In this document: one piece after another, positions 1 to 7,302 of the stretch
How the letters are laid out: the number at the start of each line of letters is the position of its first letter
How positions within the stretch are numbered: the stretch's first letter is position 1
Source of the DNA: UBA1715 sp045600045
GTDB lineage: Bacteria; Bacteroidota; Bacteroidia; Bacteroidales; UBA1715
Reading direction: 5' to 3'
DNA: 25,316 nt
Assembly (NCBI GenBank): GCA_045600045.1
Contig: JAZRXD010000068.1
Location: 1-25,316 of the forward strand
Position numbers and translations under genes: made by a program
Notes under the pieces: generated by a model
What the model was told of the DNA's origin: nothing
Database searches by the model: none
What the model saw: the letters and a program-made list of their open reading frames with translations, nothing else

Positions 1-83
1 TAATTTTAAATGTCTAATAAATTTCTATAAAGTTTTAAAAAAACTTAGACTTATATGGCTTTCGGAGGATTTTTTATAAAAAA

Positions 84-1118
84 TCAGGACATTAATTCTG
101 CAATTGCCTTAGTTTTGTCAAATTGTTCCAATATCGTTTTCACCAATACAGTCAAAGGGACTGCTAAAATCATTCCTGGAATATTCCATACATACCCCCA
201 AAAGAATAACATCACAATGATAGTGACTGTATTGATAGAGAATGTCTTCCCCATAAAAATTGGTTCCAACACACTACCAAACAATAATTGTATTGCAATT
301 GCGATTGCTATAAAAACAATACAGAGTGACAAAGTTGGTATTTGTGTTAATGCAAACACACACATAACAGCTGTTGATATGATTGAACCTATCATTTGAA
401 TAAAATTCAAAACAAAAGCCAACACTCCCCAAAAGATTGGGAATTTAACATCAAAGAAATAGCACAAAATAGAAAAAGACACTCCTGTCGCAAAACTAAT
501 CAAAACCTTTACGAAAATGAATTTTGAAATACTCTTTTCTATTGTCACGTATGTTCTCAAAGACGAAGTTTTGTCTTTAAACAACACAACTTGCATAAAA
601 CGTTGAGCATTGAACGAACTCACAAGCAACAATATCATAAAAAATATCGACAAAAAAATTATCGATGCCGTACGTTGAATTGCATTGAAGATTTTTCCTA
701 CATTATCATAAATTGTTGTCATTAAATCAGTTCCTTGTAGATATTCCAATACCATATCCTGGTTAAGACCTGCCAATCCTACAATTCTTACAATAAAATC
801 TTTGAGACTAGCAAAAATCATTTGCCACGTTTGCGGATCGGTCGAACGAAATTCATGACCAGCTAATTGCAAAATCCACAAACAACTTCTTACAACTATG
901 AAAAAAATTATCAAAACAGCTATCACCGCCGCCCAACGAGGAAAATTCTTCCTATCTGACCAACGGAGCATTGGCATAAAAAGTAAAACAAAAAAACAAG
1001 CTATAACCAATGGAACAAAAATGCTTGACAATTCTTTTAATATAAAGAATATTACTGGTATAACCAGTAACATCAACAATTTATTCGTTGTATCAAGCGA
1101 AGCGAATTTTCTTTCCAT
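84..1118 (-). CDS. AI-2E family permease (YdiK/PerM-like)
   Basis: A 344-residue multi-pass inner-membrane protein. Hydrophobic segments lie near residues 12-30 and 32-50, 60-85, about 150-170, 200-225, 230-260, 265-290 and 300-335. This is the usual AI-2E pattern: an N-terminal pair, a soluble loop and a C-terminal block of helices, with the typical length of about 340-370. The C-terminal stretch rich in Gly and Pro, with LEPIFMGKTFSINTVTII and VWNIPGMILAVPLTV, is the family's most recognisable part. Family members have been linked to autoinducer-2 export or Na+/H+ exchange, so the substrate here is unknown. It starts 9 bases after the stop of the S46 peptidase on the same strand and is probably co-transcribed with it. 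The stop codon lies inside an 18-base AT-rich palindrome (68-85). Confidence 0.9.
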   Translation of the reverse strand: MERKFASLDTTNKLLMLLVIPVIFFILKELSSIFVPLVIACFFVLLFMPMLRWSDRKNFPRWAAVIAVLIIFFIVVRSCLWILQLAGHEFRSTDPQTWQMIFASLKDFIVRIVGLAGLNQDMVLEYLQGTDLMTTIYDNVGKIFNAIQRTASIIFLSIFFMILLLVSSFNAQRFMQVVLFKDKTSSLRTYVTIEKSISKFIFVKVLISFATGVSFSILCYFFDVKFPIFWGVLAFVLNFIQMIGSIISTAVMCVFALTQIPTLSLCIVFIAIAIAIQLLFGSVLEPIFMGKTFSINTVTIIVMLFFWGYVWNIPGMILAVPLTVLVKTILEQFDKTKAIAELMS

Positions 1119-1127
1119 AGAATAATT

Positions 1128-3185
1128 TTACTCAACAAACGTCAGTTCTCGTATAATATTGTCCGCCTTACCATATTGTTCTAAACAAAACAACACATAA
1201 CGAATATCTACTGAGATATTACGACAAAAACTTTCGTCATAATAATAATCGCTTACCGTTCCCTCCCAATTTCTATCAAAATTCAAACCGATGATATTTC
1301 CATACGCATCGAGCACCGGACTACCAGAATTTCCACCTGAAGTATGATTTGTAGCAACAAAATTCATAACAAGAGAATCTTTCTGATACGAACCAAAATC
1401 TTTGTTTTTCAATAGTTCAAGGAATTTTTCTGTTGATTTATATTCTCGAGGATTACTTTGTATTTTCTCAAAAACTTCTTTCTCTGTCGTACAATATTTA
1501 TATATAGTAGAATCAAAAGAATATGACTGAATTTTACCGAACGTTACACGCATAGTGTTATTTGCATCGGGATATAATTTTCCATCGTGAAATTCATACA
1601 TATAACCATTCATAATTTTCGACACACTGTCAAAATTATGTTTTGCAACATTATACTTCGGAAATAACTGAGTATTCAACAAATCGAATATTTCTTTCGT
1701 CAAACAATACACCAAATCATTTACTTCCAAATAAGCACGAACCGCAGCATCGTCTTTTTTATATTTTCGTTTGCTATTGATCATATTTTGAAATTCTACA
1801 GCTCGCTCATAATTGGTAAAACAACTTTTTTCGAATACAGAATCATAAAATTGCCAACTCACATCATTTCCCTCACCAAAGAGCTGCTTGGCATAAGGAA
1901 TCATACACGTTGTATCCACCTCGTTTGCAAGAATACATGATAATAAGAGCATATCTGCCAGCACATTTTCTTCTAATTCAGGATTGTATTTTTTTACCGT
2001 AGACAAGAATTTTTCGCCACGCAGAAACGATAAATCAGGAGACGAAACGACTATGCTTGACGGTAAAAACGTACGTAAACGCCACAATCCCTCCAAATTC
2101 ACCACGAGTTGCGAATATGTTGAATAATAAGCTTGTGCGTAAATATTATACATATCCAAGAAATCACCTGATGACAGAGAATCTATTTTTTTATCTCTTT
2201 CATGTCTATAATCGTAAGCGCCACTTTTAGTCATAGAAATATTCTCGCCCTGCCATTTTTCGTAATAATTCGACAACGATGCATACTGCGCATAACATTC
2301 CTCATATTTCGCTTCACTCTTATTCATATAGGCTTCCATAGGGTTCAGCCTAATTTTACGCATCGCAATTTGTATCTCATTCAAATGATGAATCAAATCC
2401 AATTCCTTTTCACTGCCATACAGTTTCGTTTCCGCAGGGAAACCGATTGCCATAGTAAAATCACCTTCTTTTGCACCTTTTGCATTGATTTTCAATGACA
2501 TTTTCGGAGAAACAGGCGTGCTAGTTTCGTCATATACACGAAGTAATGCGAAATCGGCACTATTTCGTGGCCATTTCCAATTATCAGCATTATTTCCAAA
2601 TTGAGCGATTTCCGCAGGCATAAAAGCTACAAGACGTACATCAGAATATTTTTTTGTCTTAAATAAAAAATATTGATTGCCAGAATAAAATTCTTCTATT
2701 GAATATTGGAACTTGTCCGACGAATCTTTCGTTATTAACTCACTAATTTGATTTAATGACAAATCTGAAGTCTGCAACTTTATAACTTCGTCGGTCACTT
2801 CGTACATTGCATCCATCATTTCTATGGAAAGTCGCGCCGTTGGTATTTCCTCGTCTTTTGATTTTGCAAAAAAACCTTCTTGCAAATAATTCGAGCCATT
2901 TGAACAAGCCTGTGAAATCTGCCATTGTACACAATGATAATTAGTCAAAATTAAGCCGTCATTCGACACAAAACTCCCCGTGCAACCATGTCCGATTCTA
3001 ACTACAGCATTGGTAAGACAAGCATTTTTTGCACTATAAATCTGTTCCGCAGTCAATTTGCACCCACTTTCCTGCATAGCTGGAAAAATCTGTTGTTCAA
3101 CTAGCATAGGAATCCACATACCTTCCGATGCGAAAGACAACAAAGGCAATACAAAAAGAAATATTGATAAAAATTTATGTTTCAC
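1128..3185 (-). CDS. S46 family dipeptidyl peptidase, DPP11-like
   Basis: Serine exopeptidase that removes dipeptides from peptide N-termini, normally in the periplasm. I chose the GTG at 3185 (685 residues). The frame stays open up to a TTG at 3206, but that TTG is part of the promoter -7 box. With GTG the protein starts with a good signal peptide (MKHKFLSIFLFVLPLLSFAS), followed by the EGMW segment typical of mature S46 enzymes. The catalytic triad is visible: His84 in TNYHC, Asp211 in NSADFALLR and Ser620 in GGNSGSP. The residue 18 after the catalytic Ser is Arg638 in NFDRNWEG. In the family, Arg there marks DPP11 (Asp/Glu at P1) and Gly marks DPP7, so acidic specificity is inferred. It is upstream of the AI-2E permease in one transcription unit. 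Such enzymes feed amino-acid fermentation in Bacteroidales. Confidence 0.93.
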   Translation of the reverse strand: MKHKFLSIFLFVLPLLSFASEGMWIPMLVEQQIFPAMQESGCKLTAEQIYSAKNACLTNAVVRIGHGCTGSFVSNDGLILTNYHCVQWQISQACSNGSNYLQEGFFAKSKDEEIPTARLSIEMMDAMYEVTDEVIKLQTSDLSLNQISELITKDSSDKFQYSIEEFYSGNQYFLFKTKKYSDVRLVAFMPAEIAQFGNNADNWKWPRNSADFALLRVYDETSTPVSPKMSLKINAKGAKEGDFTMAIGFPAETKLYGSEKELDLIHHLNEIQIAMRKIRLNPMEAYMNKSEAKYEECYAQYASLSNYYEKWQGENISMTKSGAYDYRHERDKKIDSLSSGDFLDMYNIYAQAYYSTYSQLVVNLEGLWRLRTFLPSSIVVSSPDLSFLRGEKFLSTVKKYNPELEENVLADMLLLSCILANEVDTTCMIPYAKQLFGEGNDVSWQFYDSVFEKSCFTNYERAVEFQNMINSKRKYKKDDAAVRAYLEVNDLVYCLTKEIFDLLNTQLFPKYNVAKHNFDSVSKIMNGYMYEFHDGKLYPDANNTMRVTFGKIQSYSFDSTIYKYCTTEKEVFEKIQSNPREYKSTEKFLELLKNKDFGSYQKDSLVMNFVATNHTSGGNSGSPVLDAYGNIIGLNFDRNWEGTVSDYYYDESFCRNISVDIRYVLFCLEQYGKADNIIRELTFVE

Positions 3186-3203
3186 TTTAATACAATTTGC
3201 TTG

Positions 3204-3235
3204 CAAAGGTATTGATTTATTTGCGATTATTGAAA
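3204..3235 (-). promoter_or_regulatory. Promoter of the S46 peptidase
   Basis: On the minus strand a perfect TAnnTTTG -7 box (TACCTTTG, 3211-3204) lies 20 bases after TTTC (3235-3232), close to the -33 TTTG of Bacteroidota. Transcription would start near 3197, about 12 bases before the GTG start. This is why the TTG at 3206 cannot be the start codon. Confidence 0.65.
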
Positions 3236-3255
3236 TAGCAAGCTGTTTTTTTGCA

Positions 3256-3287
3256 CAAAATTGGCTGATTCAAAAGAACCAGCCAAT
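3256..3287 (-). terminator. Hairpin terminator of the 52-codon gene
   Basis: On the minus strand a 12-bp stem (arms 3287-3276 and 3271-3260, one G-T wobble) with an AAAA/TTTT tetraloop is followed by TTTT. It starts 4 bases after the stop of the small gene at 3292-3450, which is good support for that gene being a separate unit. Confidence 0.8.
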
Positions 3288-3291
3288 CAAA

Positions 3292-3450
3292 TCATGCGGC
3301 CATTAAATCCTTATAGTTTTCATTCGCCCATACTCTCAAGGCTTCTGCGTCGGTTGGAGTTAAATAGCCAAGGCATTTTTTAAATTCCTTACGAAACAAG
3401 TCTGCATCGAAACTCATCTTCGTCAAAATATTGTAACAGTAATTCAACAT
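3292..3450 (-). CDS. Small conserved-type Bacteroidota protein, 52 residues
   Basis: A short gene encoding 52 residues. It begins MLNYCYNILTKMSFDADLFR, continues with KEFKKCLGYLTPTDAEAL and ends RVWANENYKDLMAA. The pattern of an N-terminal helix, SFD..LF.KE..K....L, a helix break at TP..A and a final L..W helix resembles a small uncharacterised protein I recall from many Bacteroidota, often written as ILEKVSFD..LF.KELKKA. That comparison is from memory. The upstream ATG at 3450 is preferred over the inner ATG at 3417 because the related proteins also have residues before SFD. It has its own promoter (3475-3505) and its own terminator (3256-3287). No signal peptide or membrane segment is visible, and it is probably cytosolic. 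Function unknown. Confidence 0.75.
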   Translation of the reverse strand: MLNYCYNILTKMSFDADLFRKEFKKCLGYLTPTDAEALRVWANENYKDLMAA

Positions 3451-3474
3451 ACTTTTTTGAATTTTTAAGTTATC

Positions 3475-3505
3475 TAAAGTTACGACATCAAAAATCCGTT
3501 GTCAA
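3475..3505 (-). promoter_or_regulatory. Promoter of the 52-codon gene
   Basis: On the minus strand TTG (3505-3503), a 20-base spacer and TAACTTTA (3482-3475) match the Bacteroidota promoter with one mismatch in the -7 box. The predicted transcript begins about 18 bases before the ATG at 3450. Confidence 0.6.
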
Positions 3506-3532
3506 GTTTATGAAGCACTATTTTACGAACAT

Positions 3533-3571
3533 ATACGTGAAATACGTATGGCGAATAACTGCCTCACGTAT
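3533..3571. repeat. Inverted repeat upstream of korA
   Basis: Arms ATACGTGA (3533-3540) and TCACGTAT (3564-3571) are perfect inverted copies separated by 23 bases, with a further GGC/GCC pair inside. The repeat lies between two divergent promoters, that of the 52-codon gene and that of korA. It could be an operator or a leader hairpin. A T-rich stretch follows on the plus strand, but no gene reads into it from the left. Confidence 0.4.
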
Positions 3572-3598
3572 TTTTATTATTTACAATATCTTACACAC

Positions 3599-3627
3599 TT
3601 GTTTTTTATAAAAAATTAGTAGTTTTG
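3599..3627 (+). promoter_or_regulatory. korAB promoter
   Basis: TTG (3599-3601), an 18-base spacer and TAGTTTTG (3620-3627), a full match to TAnnTTTG. Transcription would start near 3634, giving a leader of about 20 bases before the ATG at 3654. Confidence 0.75.
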
Positions 3628-3653
3628 CACCAACTAATTAAAACATTATAATA

Positions 3654-5498
3654 ATGACTGACAAACAAAATGTGGCATCTGTGGACGACATCGTTGTTCG
3701 CTTCACAGGAGATTCCGGTGACGGAATGCAATTAGCGGGAAATATTTTTTCCACAATTTCAGCTACTGTTGGTAACAGTATCAGTACGTTTCCTGATTAT
3801 CCAGCAGATATCCGTGCTCCGCAGGGTTCTTTAACTGGTGTATCTGGTTTCCAAGTACATATTGGCGCTGACCAAGTTTACACTCCAGGTGATAAATGTG
3901 ATGTTCTTGTTGCAATGAATGCAGCTGCGTTAAAAACGCAATACAAATATGCAAAGAGCAATGCCACTATCATTATCGACACAGACAGTTTCAAACAAGC
4001 TGATTTGGAAAAAGCTCAATTCCAAACTGAAGATTATCTTGGTGAAATGGGTATTGATCCAGACAGAGTTGTAGCTTGTCCTCTTACCACTATGGTAAAA
4101 GAATGCTTAAAAGATTCTGGCATGGATTTTAAATCAATCGTGAAATGTAGAAATATGTTCGCGCTTGGTCTAGTTTGCTGGTTGTTTGACCGTGATACTA
4201 CAATTGCATTCAACTATCTAAAAGAAAAATTCGCGAAGAAACCTGGTGTTGCTGAAGCAAACATTGCTGTTATTCAAGCTGGATATGACTATGGTCATAA
4301 TACTCATTCAACAGCACAAAATGTATATCGCATAGAGACTAAAGAAAAGAAAGTTGGTCGCTATATGGATATCACTGGTAACAAAGCTACTGCATACGGT
4401 TTGATTGCCGCTGCTGAAAAAGCAGGATTGAAATTATATTTAGGTTCATACCCTATCACTCCAGCAACTGACGTTCTTCACGAATTGTCAAAACACAAAT
4501 CTCTTGGTGTAACAACTGTTCAATGCGAAGACGAAATTGCAGGTTGTGCATCGGCTGTTGGTGCCGCATTTGGTGGTGCTTTAGCTTGTACATCGACTTC
4601 TGGTCCTGGTATCTGCTTGAAATCAGAAGCTATGAACTTAGCTGTTATAATGGAACTTCCTATCGTTGTTCTTGACGTTCAACGTGGTGGACCGGCAACT
4701 GGTCTTCCAACAAAATCAGAACAAACTGACTTGTTGCAATGTCTATTCGGCCGTAACGGTGAGTCTCCAATGCCTGTAATTGCAGCAACATCTCCAACAG
4801 ACTGTTTTGATGCAGCTTACGATGCATGTAAAATTGCATTGGAACACATGACTCCTGTTGTTCTTATGACAGACGCTTACGTAGCAAATGGTTCTGCAGC
4901 ATGGAAACTTCCTAAATTGGAAGAATATCCAGCTATCAAACCTCCATACGTAACACCTGATATGCAAGGAACTTGGGCACCATATCAACGTAATGCAGAA
5001 GGAGTTCGTTACTGGGCTGTTCCTGGAACAGAAGGTTTCACTCACATTCTTGGCGGTCTTGAAAAAGACAACAAGACAGGTGCAATCTCTACAAATCCAG
5101 AGAACCACAACTTGATGACACATCTTCGTCAAGAAAAGATTGATAAGATTCTAGTTCCAGATGTAGAAGTTGAAGGCGACAAAGACGCTGAATTATTAAT
5201 AGTTGGTTTCGGTGGAACATACGGACATTTACATGCAGCAATGACAGAAATGCAAGCTGCAGGAATGAAAGTTGCACAAGCACATTTCAAATTCATCAAC
5301 CCACTTCCAAAGAACACTGCAGAAGTTCTTAAGAAATACAAGAAAGTGGTTGTTGCAGAACAAAACCTTGGTCAATTTGCAGGTTGGTTACGTATGAAAG
5401 TTGACAACTTCGTTCCTTATCAATTCAACGAAGTAAAAGGTCAACCATTTGCAGTTGCTGACTTGGTTGCTTCTTTCACTGAAATTTATAACAAATAG
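3654..5498 (+). CDS. korA: 2-oxoacid:ferredoxin oxidoreductase, fused gamma-alpha subunit
   Basis: Subunit of the cytosolic enzyme that oxidatively decarboxylates 2-oxoglutarate (or a related 2-oxoacid) to the acyl-CoA and passes electrons to ferredoxin. It replaces 2-oxoglutarate dehydrogenase in many Bacteroidota. The 614 residues are two fused parts. The gamma domain, about residues 10-200, has GDSGDGMQLAG at 19-29. The alpha pyrimidine-binding part starts about residue 235, with YPITP at 266-270 and an acidic CEDEIAG segment near 291-297. The transketolase C-terminal part is about residues 490-610. The length fits the Bacteroidota KorA form. korB follows after 12 bases with AGGAGG-like spacing (AGGAGGACA before its ATG), unusual here because most genes lack a Shine-Dalgarno signal. 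Substrate assignment rests on family resemblance; pyruvate or branched-chain 2-oxoacids are less likely. Confidence 0.93.
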   Translation: MTDKQNVASVDDIVVRFTGDSGDGMQLAGNIFSTISATVGNSISTFPDYPADIRAPQGSLTGVSGFQVHIGADQVYTPGDKCDVLVAMNAAALKTQYKYAKSNATIIIDTDSFKQADLEKAQFQTEDYLGEMGIDPDRVVACPLTTMVKECLKDSGMDFKSIVKCRNMFALGLVCWLFDRDTTIAFNYLKEKFAKKPGVAEANIAVIQAGYDYGHNTHSTAQNVYRIETKEKKVGRYMDITGNKATAYGLIAAAEKAGLKLYLGSYPITPATDVLHELSKHKSLGVTTVQCEDEIAGCASAVGAAFGGALACTSTSGPGICLKSEAMNLAVIMELPIVVLDVQRGGPATGLPTKSEQTDLLQCLFGRNGESPMPVIAATSPTDCFDAAYDACKIALEHMTPVVLMTDAYVANGSAAWKLPKLEEYPAIKPPYVTPDMQGTWAPYQRNAEGVRYWAVPGTEGFTHILGGLEKDNKTGAISTNPENHNLMTHLRQEKIDKILVPDVEVEGDKDAELLIVGFGGTYGHLHAAMTEMQAAGMKVAQAHFKFINPLPKNTAEVLKKYKKVVVAEQNLGQFAGWLRMKVDNFVPYQFNEVKGQPFAVADLVASFTEIYNK

Positions 5499-5510
5499 GA
5501 GGACACAACA

Positions 5511-6521
5511 ATGGAAAATAAGACATACGAAGCAAAAGATTTTAAAAAAGGACAACCACGTTGGTGTCCAGGATGTGGAGACCACTTTTTCTTGGCATCT
5601 CTACAAAAAGCTATGGCTGAAATTGGTATTGCTCCACACGATACTGCGGTAATTTCTGGTATCGGTTGTTCAAGCCGTTTGCCTCACTATATGGCAACAT
5701 ACGGTATGAATACAATCCACGGACGTGCCGCTGCTATTGCAACAGGTTGTAAAATCGCAAATCCAAAATTAACAGTTTGGCAAATTTCTGGTGATGGCGA
5801 TGGTTTAGCTATTGGTGGTAACCACTTTATTCACGCTAACCGTCGTAATATCGACTTGAATATGATTCTTTTAAATAACCGTATTTATGGTTTGACAAAA
5901 GGACAATATTCACCTACTTCACCTCGTGGATTTGTAAGTAAATCATCACCTTACGGAACTGTTGAAGATCCATTCCGTCCAGCAGAACTTTGTTTCGGTG
6001 CTCGCGGACATTTCTTCGCAAGAGCCGTTGCCACTGACGCAAATGGAACTGTAGAAATTCTAAAAGCTGCTCAAGCACACAAAGGTGCTTCGGTTTGCGA
6101 AATTCTTCAAAACTGCGTAATCTTCAACGATGGTACTCACGCAAGTGTTTACAAACCAGAAGAAAGAAAGAAAAACGCAATCTATTTGAAACACGGAGAA
6201 AAAATGGTTTTCGGAGAGAACAACGAAAAAGGTCTTGTTCAAGATGGTTTCGGAATTAAAGTTGTAACAATCGGTCAAGATGGTTACACAATGGACGACA
6301 TTCTTGTTCATGACGCTCACTGCGAAGACAACACCCTTCAATTGAAACTTGCATTGATGGAAGGTCCTGACTACCCTATTGCACTTGGTGTTATCCGTGA
6401 TGTTGAAGCTCCTACATATAACGATGCTGTTGAAGCACAAATAGCAGAAGTAACTGAAAAGAAGAAATATCACAACTTCCAAGAATTATTGATGACAAAC
6501 GATACTTGGGAAGTGAAATAA
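5511..6521 (+). CDS. korB: 2-oxoacid:ferredoxin oxidoreductase, beta subunit
   Basis: Thiamine-diphosphate-binding partner of KorA, 336 residues. Cys19 and Cys22 in WCPGCGDH, Cys53 in GIGCSSR and a Cys in LQNCVIFND supply the four ligands expected for the single [4Fe-4S] cluster. The thiamine diphosphate motif is visible as GDGDG (94-98) followed by the NNRIYGLTKGQ segment about 25-30 residues later. There is no fused ferredoxin domain and no separate delta/ferredoxin subunit next to it, so a free ferredoxin would accept the electrons. The gene is the last of a two-gene operon and is followed by a clear terminator at 6549-6582. Confidence 0.94.
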   Translation: MENKTYEAKDFKKGQPRWCPGCGDHFFLASLQKAMAEIGIAPHDTAVISGIGCSSRLPHYMATYGMNTIHGRAAAIATGCKIANPKLTVWQISGDGDGLAIGGNHFIHANRRNIDLNMILLNNRIYGLTKGQYSPTSPRGFVSKSSPYGTVEDPFRPAELCFGARGHFFARAVATDANGTVEILKAAQAHKGASVCEILQNCVIFNDGTHASVYKPEERKKNAIYLKHGEKMVFGENNEKGLVQDGFGIKVVTIGQDGYTMDDILVHDAHCEDNTLQLKLALMEGPDYPIALGVIRDVEAPTYNDAVEAQIAEVTEKKKYHNFQELLMTNDTWEVK

Positions 6522-6548
6522 GATTTCTAAGAATCTTAAATTTAGATA

Positions 6549-6582
6549 AAATCCTCAATCAGAAATGGTTGGGGATTTTTTT
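6549..6582 (+). terminator. korAB terminator
   Basis: A 12-bp stem (6549-6560 with 6567-6578, two G-T pairs) with a 6-base loop runs directly into a tract of T residues ending at 6582. It touches the stop codon of the convergent gene at 6581. Confidence 0.8.
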
Positions 6583-7249
6583 AGAATTTTATTGAAATAA
6601 TATACGAACCAGGAACCGTTTCACCTTCACGTTCAGCTGGTTCAAACTTTCCCAAATGTTCACAAATACGAAGGACTTCCGCATCAAACAACGGATGTAA
6701 ATTTTGAACAATTACTTTATTAGTCACATTTCCTTTCTTATCCACAAAAATCTTCACTCGAACAATACCCGAAACAGATTCATTTTGTAGTTCTATTTGT
6801 TGAGAATTTGCAGAAATAATTGAATACAATGCAGCTATGCCACCAGGGAAATACACATCTTTCTTATAGTCTGTATGTTGCAAAGGCATTCCATTAGCGC
6901 CAAAACACGAACCTTCCACCAAACGGTCGTCTTCATACATATCTTTTCGTCTCACTCTTCCGTCGGAATAGTATGAATTTACCATGCCATTTAATTTACC
7001 ATTTTGATAATGAGCAACACTTTTGATTCTACCTGCGGAATAATAATACACTTCTGTTCCTTGACGAATAGTTAGCAAAGAATCTGCATATTGAACTTCG
7101 GAATACACACGTCCATCAATAGCCATAGTTTTTTCGACCCAACATTGCAATGAATCAACATAAAAAACCGACGTTGAATCTGGCGAAACCATTTGTGCGT
7201 ACAAATCCAATGAAAAAAAGGCAAATAATATAATAAAGTATTTACGCAT
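6581..7249 (-). CDS. Exported MORN-like repeat protein with TonB C-terminal domain
   Basis: A 222-residue protein with a signal peptide (first about 18 residues, LFAFFSLDLYAQ). Residues about 60-115 contain short YY..G..K/R...Y.nGk.nG..... units like the MORN-type or toxin_antitoxin YwqK-like repeats (YYYSAGRIKS, YQNGKLNGMVNSYYSDGRVR, YEDDRLVEG). The last 90 residues match a TonB C-terminal fold (VRVKIFVDKKGNV, then HPLFDAEVLRICEHLGKFEPAEREGE). It lacks the N-terminal anchor and Pro-rich spacer of a true TonB, so it is probably a periplasmic or outer-membrane-associated protein, not an energy transducer. It sits 53 bases after the alpha-oxoamine synthase with a terminator in between, so its expression may depend on read-through or on a weak promoter in that gap. 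Role unknown. Confidence 0.85.
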   Translation of the reverse strand: MRKYFIILFAFFSLDLYAQMVSPDSTSVFYVDSLQCWVEKTMAIDGRVYSEVQYADSLLTIRQGTEVYYYSAGRIKSVAHYQNGKLNGMVNSYYSDGRVRRKDMYEDDRLVEGSCFGANGMPLQHTDYKKDVYFPGGIAALYSIISANSQQIELQNESVSGIVRVKIFVDKKGNVTNKVIVQNLHPLFDAEVLRICEHLGKFEPAEREGETVPGSYIISIKF

Positions 7250-7253
7250 AAAT

Positions 7254-7284
7254 AAAAAAAGGAAACCCCTTCGGATTTCCTTTT
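7254..7284 (-). terminator. Terminator after the alpha-oxoamine synthase
   Basis: On the minus strand GGAAATCC pairs with GGGTTTCC (8 bp, one G-T, 4-base loop; 7280-7261), extended by AAAA/TTTT and followed by seven T residues (7260-7254). It lies only 5 bases before the start of the next minus-strand gene. Confidence 0.75.
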
Positions 7285-7302
7285 CTACAAAATCAAATTA
7301 AA

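Noticed and set aside
68..85. Palindrome GATTTTTTATAAAAAATC at the end of the permease gene
   Set aside because: AT-only core, no loop, overlaps the stop codon. Expected by chance in DNA of this composition, so not called a terminator.
55..399. Plus-strand reading frame of 114 codons opposite the AI-2E permease
   Set aside because: It mirrors the coding strand of the permease and shows no own motif.
4743..5132. Minus-strand reading frame of 129 codons inside korA
   Set aside because: Cys- and Trp-rich translation without domain sense, antisense to a well-supported gene.
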